In this document: positions 53,364 to 63,197 of the stretch, piece by piece | Layout of the letters: the number at the start of each line of letters is the position of its first letter | Position numbering within the stretch: the stretch's first letter is position 1 | Assembly (NCBI RefSeq): GCF_023715105.1 | Contig: NZ_JAMBNO010000002.1 | Location: forward strand, 124,001-188,000 | From: Hydrogenophaga intermedia | GTDB lineage: Bacteria; Pseudomonadota; Gammaproteobacteria; Burkholderiales; Burkholderiaceae_C | Length of the DNA: 64,000 nucleotides | Direction: 5' to 3' | Notes under the pieces: model-generated | Databases searched by the model: none | The model's input: only the letters and a program-made list of their open reading frames with translations | What the model was told of the DNA's origin: nothing | Made by a program: the position numbers and the translations under genes

Positions 53364-54659
53364 TCAGCGTGGCCGCAGGTCCACGACGCGCTTGGCCTTG
53401 CCCTGGCTGCGCTCCACGCCCCCTTCGGCTTTGAGCTCGACTTCGATGCTGGTGCCCACGAAGGTCTTCACGTCGTGCTGCAGGGCCCGGGCGGCGGCCT
53501 GCGCCTCGGCAGATTGCGGGTCCAGGCCGGGACGGGTCTCCACGCGCACGGCCAGGCAATCCATCGGCCCCTGGCGCGTGAGCACGCACTGGTAGTGAGC
53601 GGTCAGCGCGGTGTGGCGAAGGATGAGTTCCTCGATCTGGGTCGGGAAGACGTTCACGCCGCGCACGATCATCATGTCGTCGCTGCGGCCGGTGATCTTC
53701 TCCATGCGGCGCATGGTGCGTGCGGTTCCCGGCAGCAGCCGCGTGAGGTCGCGCGTGCGGTAGCGGATGATGGGCAGCGCTTCCTTGGTGAGGCTGGTGA
53801 ACACCAGTTCGCCCAACTCGCCATCGGGCAGCACGTGCCCGGTCTCGGGGTCGATGATCTCGGGATAGAAATGATCTTCCCAGATCGTCGGGCCGTCCTT
53901 GGTCTCCACGCATTCGTTGGCCACGCCCGGGCCCATCACCTCGCTCAAGCCGTAGATATCGACCGCGTCGATGCCCACGCGCTGCTCGATCGCCAGCCGC
54001 ATGTCGTTGGTCCAGGGCTCGGCGCCGAAGATGCCGATGCGCAGGCTGCTCTCGCGCGGATCCAGTCCCTGGCGCTCGAACTCGTCGGCGATGGCGAGCA
54101 TGTAGCTCGGCGTGACCATGATGATGTCGGGCCGGAAGTCCTGGATCAGCTGCACCTGGCGCTCGGTCTGCCCCCCGCCGAAAGGCACCACCGTGAGGCC
54201 GAGTTTTTCGGCGCCGTAGTGCGCACCCAGGCCACCGGTGAACAGGCCGTAGCCGTAGCTCACGTGCACCAGATCACCCCGGCGCGCGCCGCTGGCGCGG
54301 ATGCTGCGCGCCACCACCGTGGCCCAGGTGTCGATGTCCTTCAACGTGTAGCCCACCACCGTGGGCTTGCCGGTGGTGCCGCTGCTGGCGTGGATGCGCG
54401 CGCAACGCTCGCGCGGCACCGCGAACATGCCGAAGGGGTAGTTGTCGCGCAGGTCGGCCTTGGTGGTGAAGGGAAACCTCGCCAGATCGTCCAGGCTGCG
54501 GCAGTCGTCGGGGTGCACGCCCGCGGCGTCGAACTTGGCGCGGTAGACCGGCGAGTTGGCATACGCGTGCTGCAACGTCGCGCGCAGGCGCTTGAGCTGC
54601 AGCGCGCGCAATTCGTCGATGCCGGCCTTTTCGATCGGCTCCAGGGGCAGGTTGGTCAT
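53364..54659 (-). CDS. paaK: Phenylacetate-CoA ligase
   Basis: A 431-residue adenylate-forming enzyme activating phenylacetate with CoA. The N-terminal block VYRAKFDAAGV and FPFTTKADLRDNYPFGMF is typical of PaaK. The P-loop is ASSGTTGKPTVVGYT (about 91-105), the adenine motif DIYGLSEVMGPGVA (about 232-245), and the hinge and core motif GRSDDMMIVRGVNVFPTQIE (about 324-343). Its start overlaps the paaI stop by 4 bases. It is last in paaG-paaI-paaK; the paaABCDE epoxidase genes are not in the window. Confidence 0.95.
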   Translation of the reverse strand: MTNLPLEPIEKAGIDELRALQLKRLRATLQHAYANSPVYRAKFDAAGVHPDDCRSLDDLARFPFTTKADLRDNYPFGMFAVPRERCARIHASSGTTGKPTVVGYTLKDIDTWATVVARSIRASGARRGDLVHVSYGYGLFTGGLGAHYGAEKLGLTVVPFGGGQTERQVQLIQDFRPDIIMVTPSYMLAIADEFERQGLDPRESSLRIGIFGAEPWTNDMRLAIEQRVGIDAVDIYGLSEVMGPGVANECVETKDGPTIWEDHFYPEIIDPETGHVLPDGELGELVFTSLTKEALPIIRYRTRDLTRLLPGTARTMRRMEKITGRSDDMMIVRGVNVFPTQIEELILRHTALTAHYQCVLTRQGPMDCLAVRVETRPGLDPQSAEAQAAARALQHDVKTFVGTSIEVELKAEGGVERSQGKAKRVVDLRPR

Positions 54660-55096
54660 GACGGGTCCTCTTCGGGAAACACGGTGCCGGCGATCTGCGC
54701 GCTCTTGCCGCGAAACAGCGCCACCACCTCGCCGCGCTGGTTGGTGACCTTCATGTCGTAGATGCCGTGGCGGCCCGAGAGCGTCTGCTCAAGGCCTTCA
54801 CAGGTGAGCACGTCGCCCGCGTGCGTGGGGCGCAGGAACTCGATGCTGCAGCCCGCGGCCACGGCATTGCGGTTGTGGCTGTTGCAGGCGAAGGCAAAGG
54901 TGGAGTCGGCCAGCGTGAAAATGAAGCCGCCGTGGCAGATCTGGTGGCCGTTCAAGTGCAGCGGCTTGACCACCATGCGCATCACGGCGCGGCCGGGCTC
55001 GCAGGCCAGCAGTTCCATACCCATGGTGTCCTTGCTGGCCACGTCGTTGGCGAACATGGCCTCGCCCACCCTGCGGGCGCGTTCCTGGGGTGTCAT
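54656..55096 (-). CDS. paaI: Phenylacetate-degradation thioesterase PaaI
   Basis: A 146-residue hotdog-fold thioesterase. NGHQICHGGFIFTLADSTFA (about 51-70) has the catalytic Asp and the HGG loop, and AAGCSIEFLRPTHAGD (about 81-96) completes the PaaI signature. It rescues CoA from stalled ring-hydroxylated phenylacetyl-CoA intermediates. The start at MTPQERARR overlaps the paaG stop by one base (TGATG), and its stop overlaps paaK, so all three are translationally coupled. Confidence 0.93.
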   Translation of the reverse strand: MTPQERARRVGEAMFANDVASKDTMGMELLACEPGRAVMRMVVKPLHLNGHQICHGGFIFTLADSTFAFACNSHNRNAVAAGCSIEFLRPTHAGDVLTCEGLEQTLSGRHGIYDMKVTNQRGEVVALFRGKSAQIAGTVFPEEDPS

Positions 55097-55902
55097 CACG
55101 CGCCCTTGAAGCGCGCCGGGCGCTTTTCGCGAAACGCCATCACGCCCTCGATGTAGTCGTGCGTGCGGCCCAGCGCCGACTGCGTGTCGCGCTCGACGTC
55201 GAGCTGCGCGCTGAAGCTGCGCGTGGCAGCGTCGCGCAGCAGGTGGCGCGTAGCCACCAGCGCCTGCGTGGGCATGGCGGCCAGCTTGTCGGCCATGGCC
55301 AGCGCCGCGGCCACGCTGTCCTCGGCCACGTCCCAGATCATTCCCCACTCTTTCGCCTGCGCGGCAGGCAGCTTGTCGCCCGTCATGGCCAGCGCCATGG
55401 CACGCGCCAGGCCCAGGCGCTCCACCAGCAGCCAGCTGCCACCGGCATCGGGGATCAGGCCGATCTTGCTGAACGCCTGGATGAAGCTCGCGTTCGGCGC
55501 CGCGATCGCGATGTCGCAGCACATCACCAGCGAGGCGCCCGCGCCCGCGGCCACGCCGTTGACGGCGGCGATGGTGGGCATGCGCAGGCCCATCAGGCGC
55601 CGCGCCGTGGGGTTGAAGGCCTGCTCGATCACCGGGCCGGGGTCGGCACGCTGCATCAGGTCGGGCCCGGGCTCGAAATCGAACTCGGCCAGATCAGCGC
55701 CGGCGCAGAAGCCGCGCCCGGCGCCGGTGATCACCAGGGCGCGGATCGCGGCGTTGGCCTCGGCGCGGTCGAGCGCCGCCCACAGGTCGCGGTGCATGGC
55801 CCGCGTGAAGCTGTTGAGGGCGTCGGGTCGGTTGAGCGTGAGCAGGGCGACGGCCCCGCGCTCTTCGTACACCACGGTGCTGGCCTCGTGGGCAGGGCTC
55901 AT
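55096..55902 (-). CDS. paaG: 1,2-epoxyphenylacetyl-CoA isomerase
   Basis: A 268-residue crotonase-fold enzyme that isomerises the ring epoxide to the oxepin. LLTLNRPDALNSFTRAMH (about 20-37), GFCAGADLAEF (about 63-73) with Asp in place of the usual second Glu, VNGVAAGAGASLVM (about 111-124) and the IGLIPDAGGSW block (about 143-153) are present. Asp in DAGGSW is characteristic of the PaaG group. GAGGAG lies 6 bases before the ATG. It is the first gene of paaG-I-K, just after a TetR-type palindrome. Confidence 0.9.
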   Translation of the reverse strand: MSPAHEASTVVYEERGAVALLTLNRPDALNSFTRAMHRDLWAALDRAEANAAIRALVITGAGRGFCAGADLAEFDFEPGPDLMQRADPGPVIEQAFNPTARRLMGLRMPTIAAVNGVAAGAGASLVMCCDIAIAAPNASFIQAFSKIGLIPDAGGSWLLVERLGLARAMALAMTGDKLPAAQAKEWGMIWDVAEDSVAAALAMADKLAAMPTQALVATRHLLRDAATRSFSAQLDVERDTQSALGRTHDYIEGVMAFREKRPARFKGA

Positions 55903-55941
55903 CGTGTCTCCTCGGTGGGTGGTTCTCGATCGGCAATTTAC

Positions 55942-55969
55942 CATTAGCCAACCGATCGGTCGGCTAATG
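55942..55969. promoter_or_regulatory. 28-bp near-perfect palindrome, putative TetR-family (PaaR) operator
   Basis: The arms CATTAGCCAACCGA and TCGGTCGGCTAATG are inverted copies with one mismatched pair, centred on GATC. TetR regulators of phenylacetate genes (PaaR) bind ACCGA-type palindromes. It lies in the 132-bp gap between divergent paaG and the enoyl-CoA hydratase gene, so it can control both. The regulator gene is not in the window. Confidence 0.7.
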
Positions 55970-56034
55970 AATACCCGTAGGGCTTGGCCCGCTATAGTGC
56001 CCGGCTGGCACCCGAAAACCCCCGAGGAGATTCC

Positions 56035-56817
56035 ATGAGCACCGCCCCCGAATGCATCACCGTGCGCACCGAAGGCCGCGTCGGCATCGTCACGCTGAAC
56101 CGCCCCAAACAGCTCAACGCGTTGAACAACCAGCTCATGGACGAGCTGGGCGCCGCACTCAAGGCCTTCGACGCCGACGAGAACATCGGCTGCATGATCG
56201 TCACCGGCAGCGAAAAAGCCTTCGCGGCGGGCGCCGACATCGGCGCCATGGCCACGTACACCTTCGCCGACGTCTACAAGGGCGACTACATCACCCGCAA
56301 CTGGGAAACCATCCGCAGCGTGCGCAAGCCGGTGATCGCAGCGGTGAGCGGCTTCGCCCTGGGCGGTGGCTGCGAGCTGGCCATGATGTGCGACTTCATC
56401 ATCGCGGCCGACAACGCCAAGTTCGGCCAGCCCGAGATCAAGCTGGGCATCATCCCGGGGGCCGGCGGCACGCAGCGGCTGCCGCGTGCCGTGGGCAAAT
56501 CCAAGGCCATGGACATGGCGCTCACCGGCCGCATGATGGACGCCACCGAGGCCGAGCGCGCCGGCCTGGTGAGCCGCGTGGTGCCGCTGGACAAGCTGAT
56601 GGACGAAGCCCTGGGCGCCGCCCTCACGATCTGCGATTTCTCGCAGATCGCGGTGATGGCGGCCAAGGAATCGGTGAACCGTTCGTTCGAGGGCAGTCTG
56701 TCCGACGGCGTGATGTTCGAGCGCCGCATGTTCCATGCCCTGTTCGCCACCGACGACCAGAAGGAAGGCATGGACGCCTTCGTGAACAAGCGCAAGGCGG
56801 TGTTCAAGAACACTTGA
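56035..56817 (+). CDS. Enoyl-CoA hydratase
   Basis: A 260-residue crotonase-fold enzyme. [20 protein letters not shown] (about 18-37), [11 protein letters not shown] (about 62-72), and [18 protein letters not shown] (about 103-120) with the first catalytic Glu; the second Glu is in [18 protein letters not shown] (about 134-151). All catalytic Glu residues of true hydratases are present. It hydrates 2-enoyl-CoA in beta-oxidation; as the divergent neighbour of paaG with a shared palindrome, it is probably the PaaF-equivalent. GAGGAG precedes the ATG. tRNA-Met follows. Confidence 0.88.
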   Translation: MSTAPECITVRTEGRVGIVTLNRPKQLNALNNQLMDELGAALKAFDADENIGCMIVTGSEKAFAAGADIGAMATYTFADVYKGDYITRNWETIRSVRKPVIAAVSGFALGGGCELAMMCDFIIAADNAKFGQPEIKLGIIPGAGGTQRLPRAVGKSKAMDMALTGRMMDATEAERAGLVSRVVPLDKLMDEALGAALTICDFSQIAVMAAKESVNRSFEGSLSDGVMFERRMFHALFATDDQKEGMDAFVNKRKAVFKNT

Positions 56818-56840
56818 GGGTTTCCGGCTTGGGCTATAAT
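56814..56840 (+). promoter_or_regulatory. Promoter of tRNA-Met
   Basis: A consensus -10 box TATAAT lies at 56835-56840, 10 bp before the tRNA. The best -35-like hexamer, TTGAGG at 56814-56819, overlaps the stop of the enoyl-CoA hydratase gene with a short 15-bp spacer. The -10 is secure; the -35 is weak. Confidence 0.6.
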
Positions 56841-56850
56841 GCGCGGCTTC

Positions 56851-56927
56851 GGCGATATAGCTCAGTTGGTTAGAGCGCAGCATTCATAATGCTGATGTCG
56901 GTGGTTCAAGTCCACCTATCGCCACCA
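56851..56927 (+). tRNA. tRNA-Met (CAT)
   Basis: A 77-nt cloverleaf with encoded CCA. The acceptor is GGCGATA/TATCGCC, the anticodon stem CAGCA/TGCTG encloses TTCATAA (anticodon CAT at 56885-56887), and the T-arm is GGTGGTTCAAGTCCACC. The D-loop and the normal acceptor pair at position 1 indicate elongator rather than initiator tRNA. A lysidine-modified Ile-CAT tRNA has the same anticodon and cannot be fully excluded. Confidence 0.9.
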
Positions 56928-56934
56928 GATTCGA

Positions 56935-56965
56935 GGCGGGCTCCGGCAACGGAGCCCGCCTTTTT
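56935..56965 (+). terminator. Rho-independent terminator of tRNA-Met
   Basis: GGCGGGCTCCG and CGGAGCCCGCC form a perfect 11-bp stem around GCAA, followed by TTTTT. Confidence 0.95.
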
Positions 56966-56997
56966 CATTGCCCCGCCCGCAGCAGACCCCACGCGCC

Positions 56998-57558
56998 ATG
57001 GCCCTCAAGTCCACCGTCTTCAAGGCGAATCTGCAGATCGCCGACATCGACCACGGGTACTACGCCGACCACGCCCTCACCCTGGCACGCCACCCGAGCG
57101 AGACCGACGAACGCATGATGGTGCGCCTGGCCGCGCTCGCGCTCAACGCGCACGAGCTGGTCGACACCTGCGGCGGAGACGGCATTCTGGTGTTCGGCGC
57201 GGGGCTCTCCGACCCGGACGACCCCGACCTGCACCTCACCGACTTCACCGGCCGCAAGCGCCTGTGGGTGGAGGTCGGCCAGCCTGAGGACAAACCCCTG
57301 GCCAAGGCCTGCGGCCAGGCCGACGCGGTGCGCGTCTATCCCTTCGGCAGCGCGGCCGAGGTCTGGTGGCGCGGCATCGAGAACAAGCTCACCCGCCTGG
57401 ACAAGCTGCAGGTGTGGCGCATACCTGCCGATGCCGCCCCGGCGCTGGCGGCCCTGGCCGAGCGCAGCATGCAACTGCAGGCCACCGTGCTCGAAGGCGT
57501 GCTCACGCTCAGCGGCGAGCGCGGCAGCGTGAGCCTGGAGCCGCAGCGCTGGCGCTGA
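56998..57558 (+). CDS. yaeQ: YaeQ family protein
   Basis: A 186-residue protein starting MALKSTVFKANLQIADIDHG, the YaeQ signature. LARHPSETDERMMVRLAALA (about 29-48), the LWVEVGQPEDKPLAKAC block (about 89-105) and VRVYPFG (about 111) follow; the layout is a compact PD-(D/E)XK-like fold. YaeQ was reported to compensate for RfaH loss in E. coli, but its biochemical role is unclear. The start is chosen by the family N-terminus. Not coupled to neighbours. Confidence 0.92.
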   Translation: MALKSTVFKANLQIADIDHGYYADHALTLARHPSETDERMMVRLAALALNAHELVDTCGGDGILVFGAGLSDPDDPDLHLTDFTGRKRLWVEVGQPEDKPLAKACGQADAVRVYPFGSAAEVWWRGIENKLTRLDKLQVWRIPADAAPALAALAERSMQLQATVLEGVLTLSGERGSVSLEPQRWR

Positions 57559-57649
57559 CCGGCGGGGGCTCACGCACTCCGCGCGGCGCGCAGCGAGCGC
57601 CCACCCCCATGAGACAATCGCGACCCCGACCAGCCTCTGGATCTACACC

Positions 57650-58060
57650 ATGAACCGCTGCCTCACCCCCCTGCTGCTCACCCTGGCCCTGGCCGGCGCC
57701 ACGCACGCCCAGGCCCAGGGATCGACGCGCAACTTTCCCCGCGAAGCCCTGCGCGGCGAGATGACCGTCAAGCAGCCGCCCTACCTCGAGATGGACGATC
57801 GCGTCACGCGTCTGTCGCCTGGCGCGCGCGTGCTCGACGAAGGCAACCGCCTGGTGCGGCCAGCCTCGCTGCTCAACCGCGAGATCACGGTCAACTACCT
57901 GCTCGACCGCCGCGGGCAGGTGACGCAGGCCTGGATCCTCACCGCCGAGGAAAAGAAGGAAAAGCGCCCCGGCTACGGTGTCGAGCGCAACTTCACCTTC
58001 GAATCGCAGCAAGGCGCCGCCACGGCGCGCACGCTGCCGGCCCCGGCCACCCCCAACTGA
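57650..58060 (+). CDS. Hypothetical periplasmic protein
   Basis: A 136-residue protein with a signal peptide ending at AHAQ (about residue 21). The mature part has a basic N-terminus ([17 protein letters not shown]), a predicted beta hairpin ([25 protein letters not shown]) and a Pro/Ala tail. Similar small exported proteins precede miaB in other Comamonadaceae as far as I recall, but I know of no function. It is 68 bp upstream of miaB on the same strand. Confidence 0.6.
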   Translation: MNRCLTPLLLTLALAGATHAQAQGSTRNFPREALRGEMTVKQPPYLEMDDRVTRLSPGARVLDEGNRLVRPASLLNREITVNYLLDRRGQVTQAWILTAEEKKEKRPGYGVERNFTFESQQGAATARTLPAPATPN

Positions 58061-58128
58061 CCGCCGATTCACCTGTGCCCGCCATGCCGGGTGCGATCCG
58101 GGCGCGCGCGCCCGCAGGAGCCATTGCC

Positions 58129-59487
58129 ATGACCCACAAGAAAGTCTTCATCAAGACCTTCGGCTGCCAGATGAACGAGTACGACTCGGACAAGATGGCT
58201 GACGTGCTCAACGCCGCCGAAGGCTACGAACCCACCGACGACCCGGAGCAGGCCGATCTCATCCTGTTCAACACCTGCTCGGTGCGCGAGAAGGCGCAGG
58301 AAAAGGTGTTCTCCGACCTCGGCCGCGTGAAGCACCTCAAGCAAAAGGGGGTGCTGATCGGCGTCGGCGGCTGCGTGGCGAGCCAGGAGGGTGACGCCAT
58401 CATCCAGCGTGCCCCGTTCGTTGACGTCGTGTTCGGCCCGCAGACCCTGCACCGCCTGCCCGAGCTGCTGGCCAAGCGCGCGCAACAGGCGAAGCCGCAG
58501 GTGGACATCAGCTTCCCCGAGATCGAGAAGTTCGACCACCTGCCGCCGGCCAAGGTGGAAGGCGCCTCGGCCTTCGTCTCCATCATGGAAGGCTGCTCCA
58601 AGTACTGCAGCTACTGCGTGGTGCCCTACACCCGCGGCGAGGAGGTGAGCCGCCCCTTCGACGACGTGCTGGTGGAAATCGCCGGCCTGGCCGACCAGGG
58701 CGTGAAAGAAGTGACGCTGCTGGGCCAGAACGTGAACGCCTACCGCGGCGCCATGGGCGACACGACCGAGATCGCCGACTTCGCGCTGCTGCTGGAGTAC
58801 GTGGCCGAAGTGCCGGGCATCGAGCGCATCCGCTACACCACCAGCCACCCCAACGAGTTCACGCCACGCCTGATCGAGGCCTACGCGAAGATCCCGAAAC
58901 TCGTGAACCACCTGCACCTGCCGGTTCAGCACGGCTCGGATCGCATCCTCATGGCCATGAAGCGCGGCTACACCGCCATGGAATACAAGAGCACGATCCG
59001 CAAGCTGCGCGCGATCCGCCCCGACATCTCGATGAGCAGCGACTTCATCGTAGGCTTCCCCGGCGAGACCGAGGACGACTTCAACAAGATGATGAAGCTG
59101 ATCGAGGACATCGGCTTCGACAGCAGCTTCTCCTTCATCTTCAGCCCGCGCCCGGGCACGCCGGCCGCCAACCTGGCCGACGACACGCCGCACGAGGTGA
59201 AGCTCAAGCGCCTGCAGCACCTGCAGGCCACCATCGAGGCCAACGTGCGGCGCATCAGCGCCAGCCGCGAAGGCACGGTGCAGCGCATCCTGGTGGAAGG
59301 GCCGTCGCGCCGACCCGGCAAAGATGGCGCCGCGGAACTCATGGGCCGCACCGAGTGCAACCGCATCGTCAACTTCGACGGTGGCCCGAACGGCGTCCGG
59401 CTGGTGGGTCAGATGATCGACGTGCGCATCACCCAGGCGCTGCCGCACTCGCTGCGCGGCGAGGTGCTGGTGCGCGAAACCGCCTGA
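58129..59487 (+). CDS. miaB: tRNA-2-methylthio-N6-dimethylallyladenosine synthase
   Basis: A 452-residue radical-SAM enzyme that methylthiolates i6A37 in tRNA. The N-terminal UPF0004 domain has the three cluster Cys in [20 protein letters not shown] and GGCVASQEG. The radical-SAM motif CSKYCSYC is at about residues 157-164. A C-terminal TRAM domain (about 385-450) binds tRNA. AGGAG precedes the ATG; an upstream in-frame start is unlikely. Confidence 0.96.
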   Translation: MTHKKVFIKTFGCQMNEYDSDKMADVLNAAEGYEPTDDPEQADLILFNTCSVREKAQEKVFSDLGRVKHLKQKGVLIGVGGCVASQEGDAIIQRAPFVDVVFGPQTLHRLPELLAKRAQQAKPQVDISFPEIEKFDHLPPAKVEGASAFVSIMEGCSKYCSYCVVPYTRGEEVSRPFDDVLVEIAGLADQGVKEVTLLGQNVNAYRGAMGDTTEIADFALLLEYVAEVPGIERIRYTTSHPNEFTPRLIEAYAKIPKLVNHLHLPVQHGSDRILMAMKRGYTAMEYKSTIRKLRAIRPDISMSSDFIVGFPGETEDDFNKMMKLIEDIGFDSSFSFIFSPRPGTPAANLADDTPHEVKLKRLQHLQATIEANVRRISASREGTVQRILVEGPSRRPGKDGAAELMGRTECNRIVNFDGGPNGVRLVGQMIDVRITQALPHSLRGEVLVRETA

Positions 59488-59497
59488 ACCCGCGCGC

Positions 59498-60916
59498 GTG
59501 AGACCGTCCTCGCTGTCGTTCCAGCAGCTGCTGCTGGTCGCCTTCGTGCTGATCGGCGCCTTGCTCGGCGCCGCGGCGGTGCGCGCGCTGTTCTCGCTCG
59601 AGACGCTGCTGGCGCAAAGCCGCGAGGGCACAGCCCAGGCCATCGCGCTGTCCACCGCGGCGCAATCGCTCTCCGAGCGCAGCCTGACCATGGAGCGCGC
59701 GGCGCGCCAGTCGCTGGTGCTGGGCGATCGCCAGTTGCGCCAACGCTTCACCGAGGCCGCCGGCCACGCGCGCGACATCCTCGGGCGCTTGCAGGACAAC
59801 GAACTGCCGGCAGAATTCGCTCAACCCTGGCGGCGCCAGATCGATGTGGTGAGTGACCTGCTCGAGGGCCCCACCGAGACGGCACTGGACCGCGAGCGCG
59901 AGGTGGCGCGCGCCTTTCGCGAACTCGATGGCCACAGTGCGGCGATCGCGCAGAAGGTGCAGTCCATCATCGCGGGCCGCAACGAGGCGCTGCAGGCCGG
60001 CTTCGAGCGCAGCCGCCAGCAGCTCACGCAGATCGTGACCGGCTCGATCTTGCTCGCGGCCCTGATGGCGCTGGGTTTCGGCATCTGGCTGGCCAAGCCG
60101 TTCCAGCGCCTGGAGCGCGCCATCGTGGCGCTGGGCGAGAACCGGCTTGACCAGCCCATCGACATCCGCGGCCCCAAGGACGTGCGCCGCGTGAGCCAGC
60201 AGCTCGACTGGCTGCGACTGCGCCTGACAGAACTCGACGCCGACAAGGCGCGCTTTCTTCGCCACATCTCGCACGAGCTCAAGACGCCGCTGGCGTCGCT
60301 GAGCGAGGGCGTGGCGGTGCTGGGCGACGGCGTGGCCGGACCGCTGAACCCGAGCCAGGCCGAGGTGGTGAACATCCTGCAGCACAACACGCAGGTGCTG
60401 CAATCCCAGATCGAGGCGCTGCTGCGCTTCAACGCGGCAGCGTTCGAGGCGCGCCAGCTCAAGCGCGAGCGGACCGACCTGCGCGCGCTGCTGGAGGAGC
60501 AGGTCGAGGCGCAACGCCTGCACTGGCAGTCGCACGCACTCGCGGTGCGCGTCGAAGGCGATGCGGTGCACGTGCCGGTGGATCGCGAGAAGATGGCCTC
60601 GGCCGTGGGAAACCTGCTGCTCAACGCCATTCGCTTCTCGCCGCACGGTGGCACCATCCGCCTGGTGTTGTCGAGCCTGCCCGCGCGTGTGAGCATCGAC
60701 ATCATCGATCAGGGCCCGGGCGTGGCGCCGGCCGATCGCGACCGGGTTTTCGAACCTTTCTACCGGGGCGAGCGTCAGCCCGAGGGCGCGGTGCGCGGCA
60801 CCGGCATCGGTCTGTCCATCGTCCATGAATACATCGTCGCCCACGGCGGCCGCATCGAGTTGCTCGAGGGACCCAGGGGCGCACATTTCCGCATCGAGTT
60901 GCCTCATGTCGTATGA
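59498..60916 (+). CDS. glrK: Sensor histidine kinase (GlrK/QseE type)
   Basis: A 472-residue inner-membrane kinase beginning at a GTG 10 bp after miaB. Membrane helix 1 (LLLVAFVLIGALLGAAAVRA, about 11-30), a periplasmic helical domain, helix 2 (ILLAALMALGFGIWLA, about 185-200), HAMP, the dimerisation His in RHISHELKTPLASL (about 259), then the ATPase with NLLLNAIRFSPHG, DQGPGVAP and GTGIGLSIV. The operon order kinase - small lipoprotein - sigma-54 regulator is that of qseE-qseG-qseF (glrK-yfhG-glrR). The kinase should phosphorylate the downstream regulator. The sensed signal is unknown here. Confidence 0.85.
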   Translation: MRPSSLSFQQLLLVAFVLIGALLGAAAVRALFSLETLLAQSREGTAQAIALSTAAQSLSERSLTMERAARQSLVLGDRQLRQRFTEAAGHARDILGRLQDNELPAEFAQPWRRQIDVVSDLLEGPTETALDREREVARAFRELDGHSAAIAQKVQSIIAGRNEALQAGFERSRQQLTQIVTGSILLAALMALGFGIWLAKPFQRLERAIVALGENRLDQPIDIRGPKDVRRVSQQLDWLRLRLTELDADKARFLRHISHELKTPLASLSEGVAVLGDGVAGPLNPSQAEVVNILQHNTQVLQSQIEALLRFNAAAFEARQLKRERTDLRALLEEQVEAQRLHWQSHALAVRVEGDAVHVPVDREKMASAVGNLLLNAIRFSPHGGTIRLVLSSLPARVSIDIIDQGPGVAPADRDRVFEPFYRGERQPEGAVRGTGIGLSIVHEYIVAHGGRIELLEGPRGAHFRIELPHVV

Positions 60917-61600
60917 ACCTCTGCGCGCTGCGGCGCGCCATCTGCTGCCCGGCGCCGCATGGCGGTTGCGGGGCGCGCTGGCGCTTTGCACGCTCACCAG
61001 TGCCTGCGCCGTCACGCCGCTGACAGCACCACCCGCGCCCGCACCGGCCGTGGCCAGCACCCCCGCGGCGCCAGCCGAGGCATCCACGCCCGCACCGGCA
61101 GCCAGCACGCCGGATGCGGCGACGCCCGCCCCCAAGGCGGCGACGCCCTCGCTGGTGGTGACCAACATCGACAGCGTGGGTACACAAGAGGCCACGGCGA
61201 CCGTGCTGCGCTATGCCGATCGCGTGCGTACCCTCACCCCTGCCGAGCTCGGGCTGGAAATCGCCGCGCTGGGCGAACCCGGTAGCCAGCCGCTGCGCCA
61301 GATGCAACTGGCCGTGGCGCTCATGCACAGCAACCAGCCGGTGGAGACCGCGCGCGCGCTGGGTCTGCTGCAGCGGGTGGCGGCGAACACGTCCACCGAC
61401 GCCACACCCTACCGCCCGCTGGCCCGGTTGATCGCGCAGCGGCTCATGGAGCAGCGCAAGCTGGAGGAAGCCTTGGATCGCCAGGCGCAACAACTGCGCG
61501 AGCAGCAGCGCCGCATCGAACAGCTCAACGAACGGCTGGAGGCGATGCGTGCCATCGAGCGCAGCCTGAACAACCGCGCACCGGCGCGGCCGGCAGCACC

Positions 61601-61604
<4 letters not shown>
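60906..61604 (+). CDS. QseG-like lipoprotein
   Basis: A 232-residue protein between kinase and regulator. The N-terminus has a hydrophobic run ending LTSACAV, a lipobox near residue 34, then a Pro/Ala/Thr-rich spacer (about 40-85) suited to spanning the periplasm. The C-terminal half is helical, with a long coiled coil (EALDRQAQQLREQQRRIEQLNERLEA). Its place corresponds to QseG/YfhG, which links the kinase to the envelope in enterobacteria. It overlaps the kinase 3' end by 11 bp and the regulator start by 4 bp. Sequence identity to QseG is not evident; the assignment is by position. Confidence 0.7.
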
Positions 61605-63007
<1,403 letters not shown>

Positions 63008-63058
63008 CAGCCTCGAGCCCCTGACGCGCAAGGCTTTGCGGCGCTCCCGACCCCTGGC

Positions 63059-63076
63059 GGTCGCCAGATGGCGACA
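63059..63076. promoter_or_regulatory. Putative GlrR site 2 (GGTC-N10-GACA)
   Basis: GGTCGCCAGATGGCGACA has one mismatch to TGTC-N10-GACA and contains the perfect palindrome GTCGCCA-GA-TGGCGAC (63060-63075). It is centred about 50 bp (edge) to 67 bp downstream of site 1 and about 110 bp upstream of the promoter. Confidence 0.6.
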
Positions 63077-63170
63077 AAATCAAGGGTTTTCCCGGGGGTG
63101 AAGGCGCTGCGAACCGGACTGCCCCAGCCCGGCATACGCAAGCCTTTGATTCGAAAGCGTTTTTCAGGAC

Positions 63171-63185
63171 TGGCACAGCGCTTGC
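63171..63185 (+). promoter_or_regulatory. Sigma-54 promoter of opgG
   Basis: TGGCAC-N5-TTGC is an exact -24/-12 element with the required GG-N10-GC spacing. The predicted transcription start is about 63197, one base before the ATG of opgG. It is the only clear sigma-54 promoter I found in the window, and it lies directly downstream of the sigma-54 activator gene. Confidence 0.85.
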
Positions 63186-63197
63186 GCTATAGAGCGC

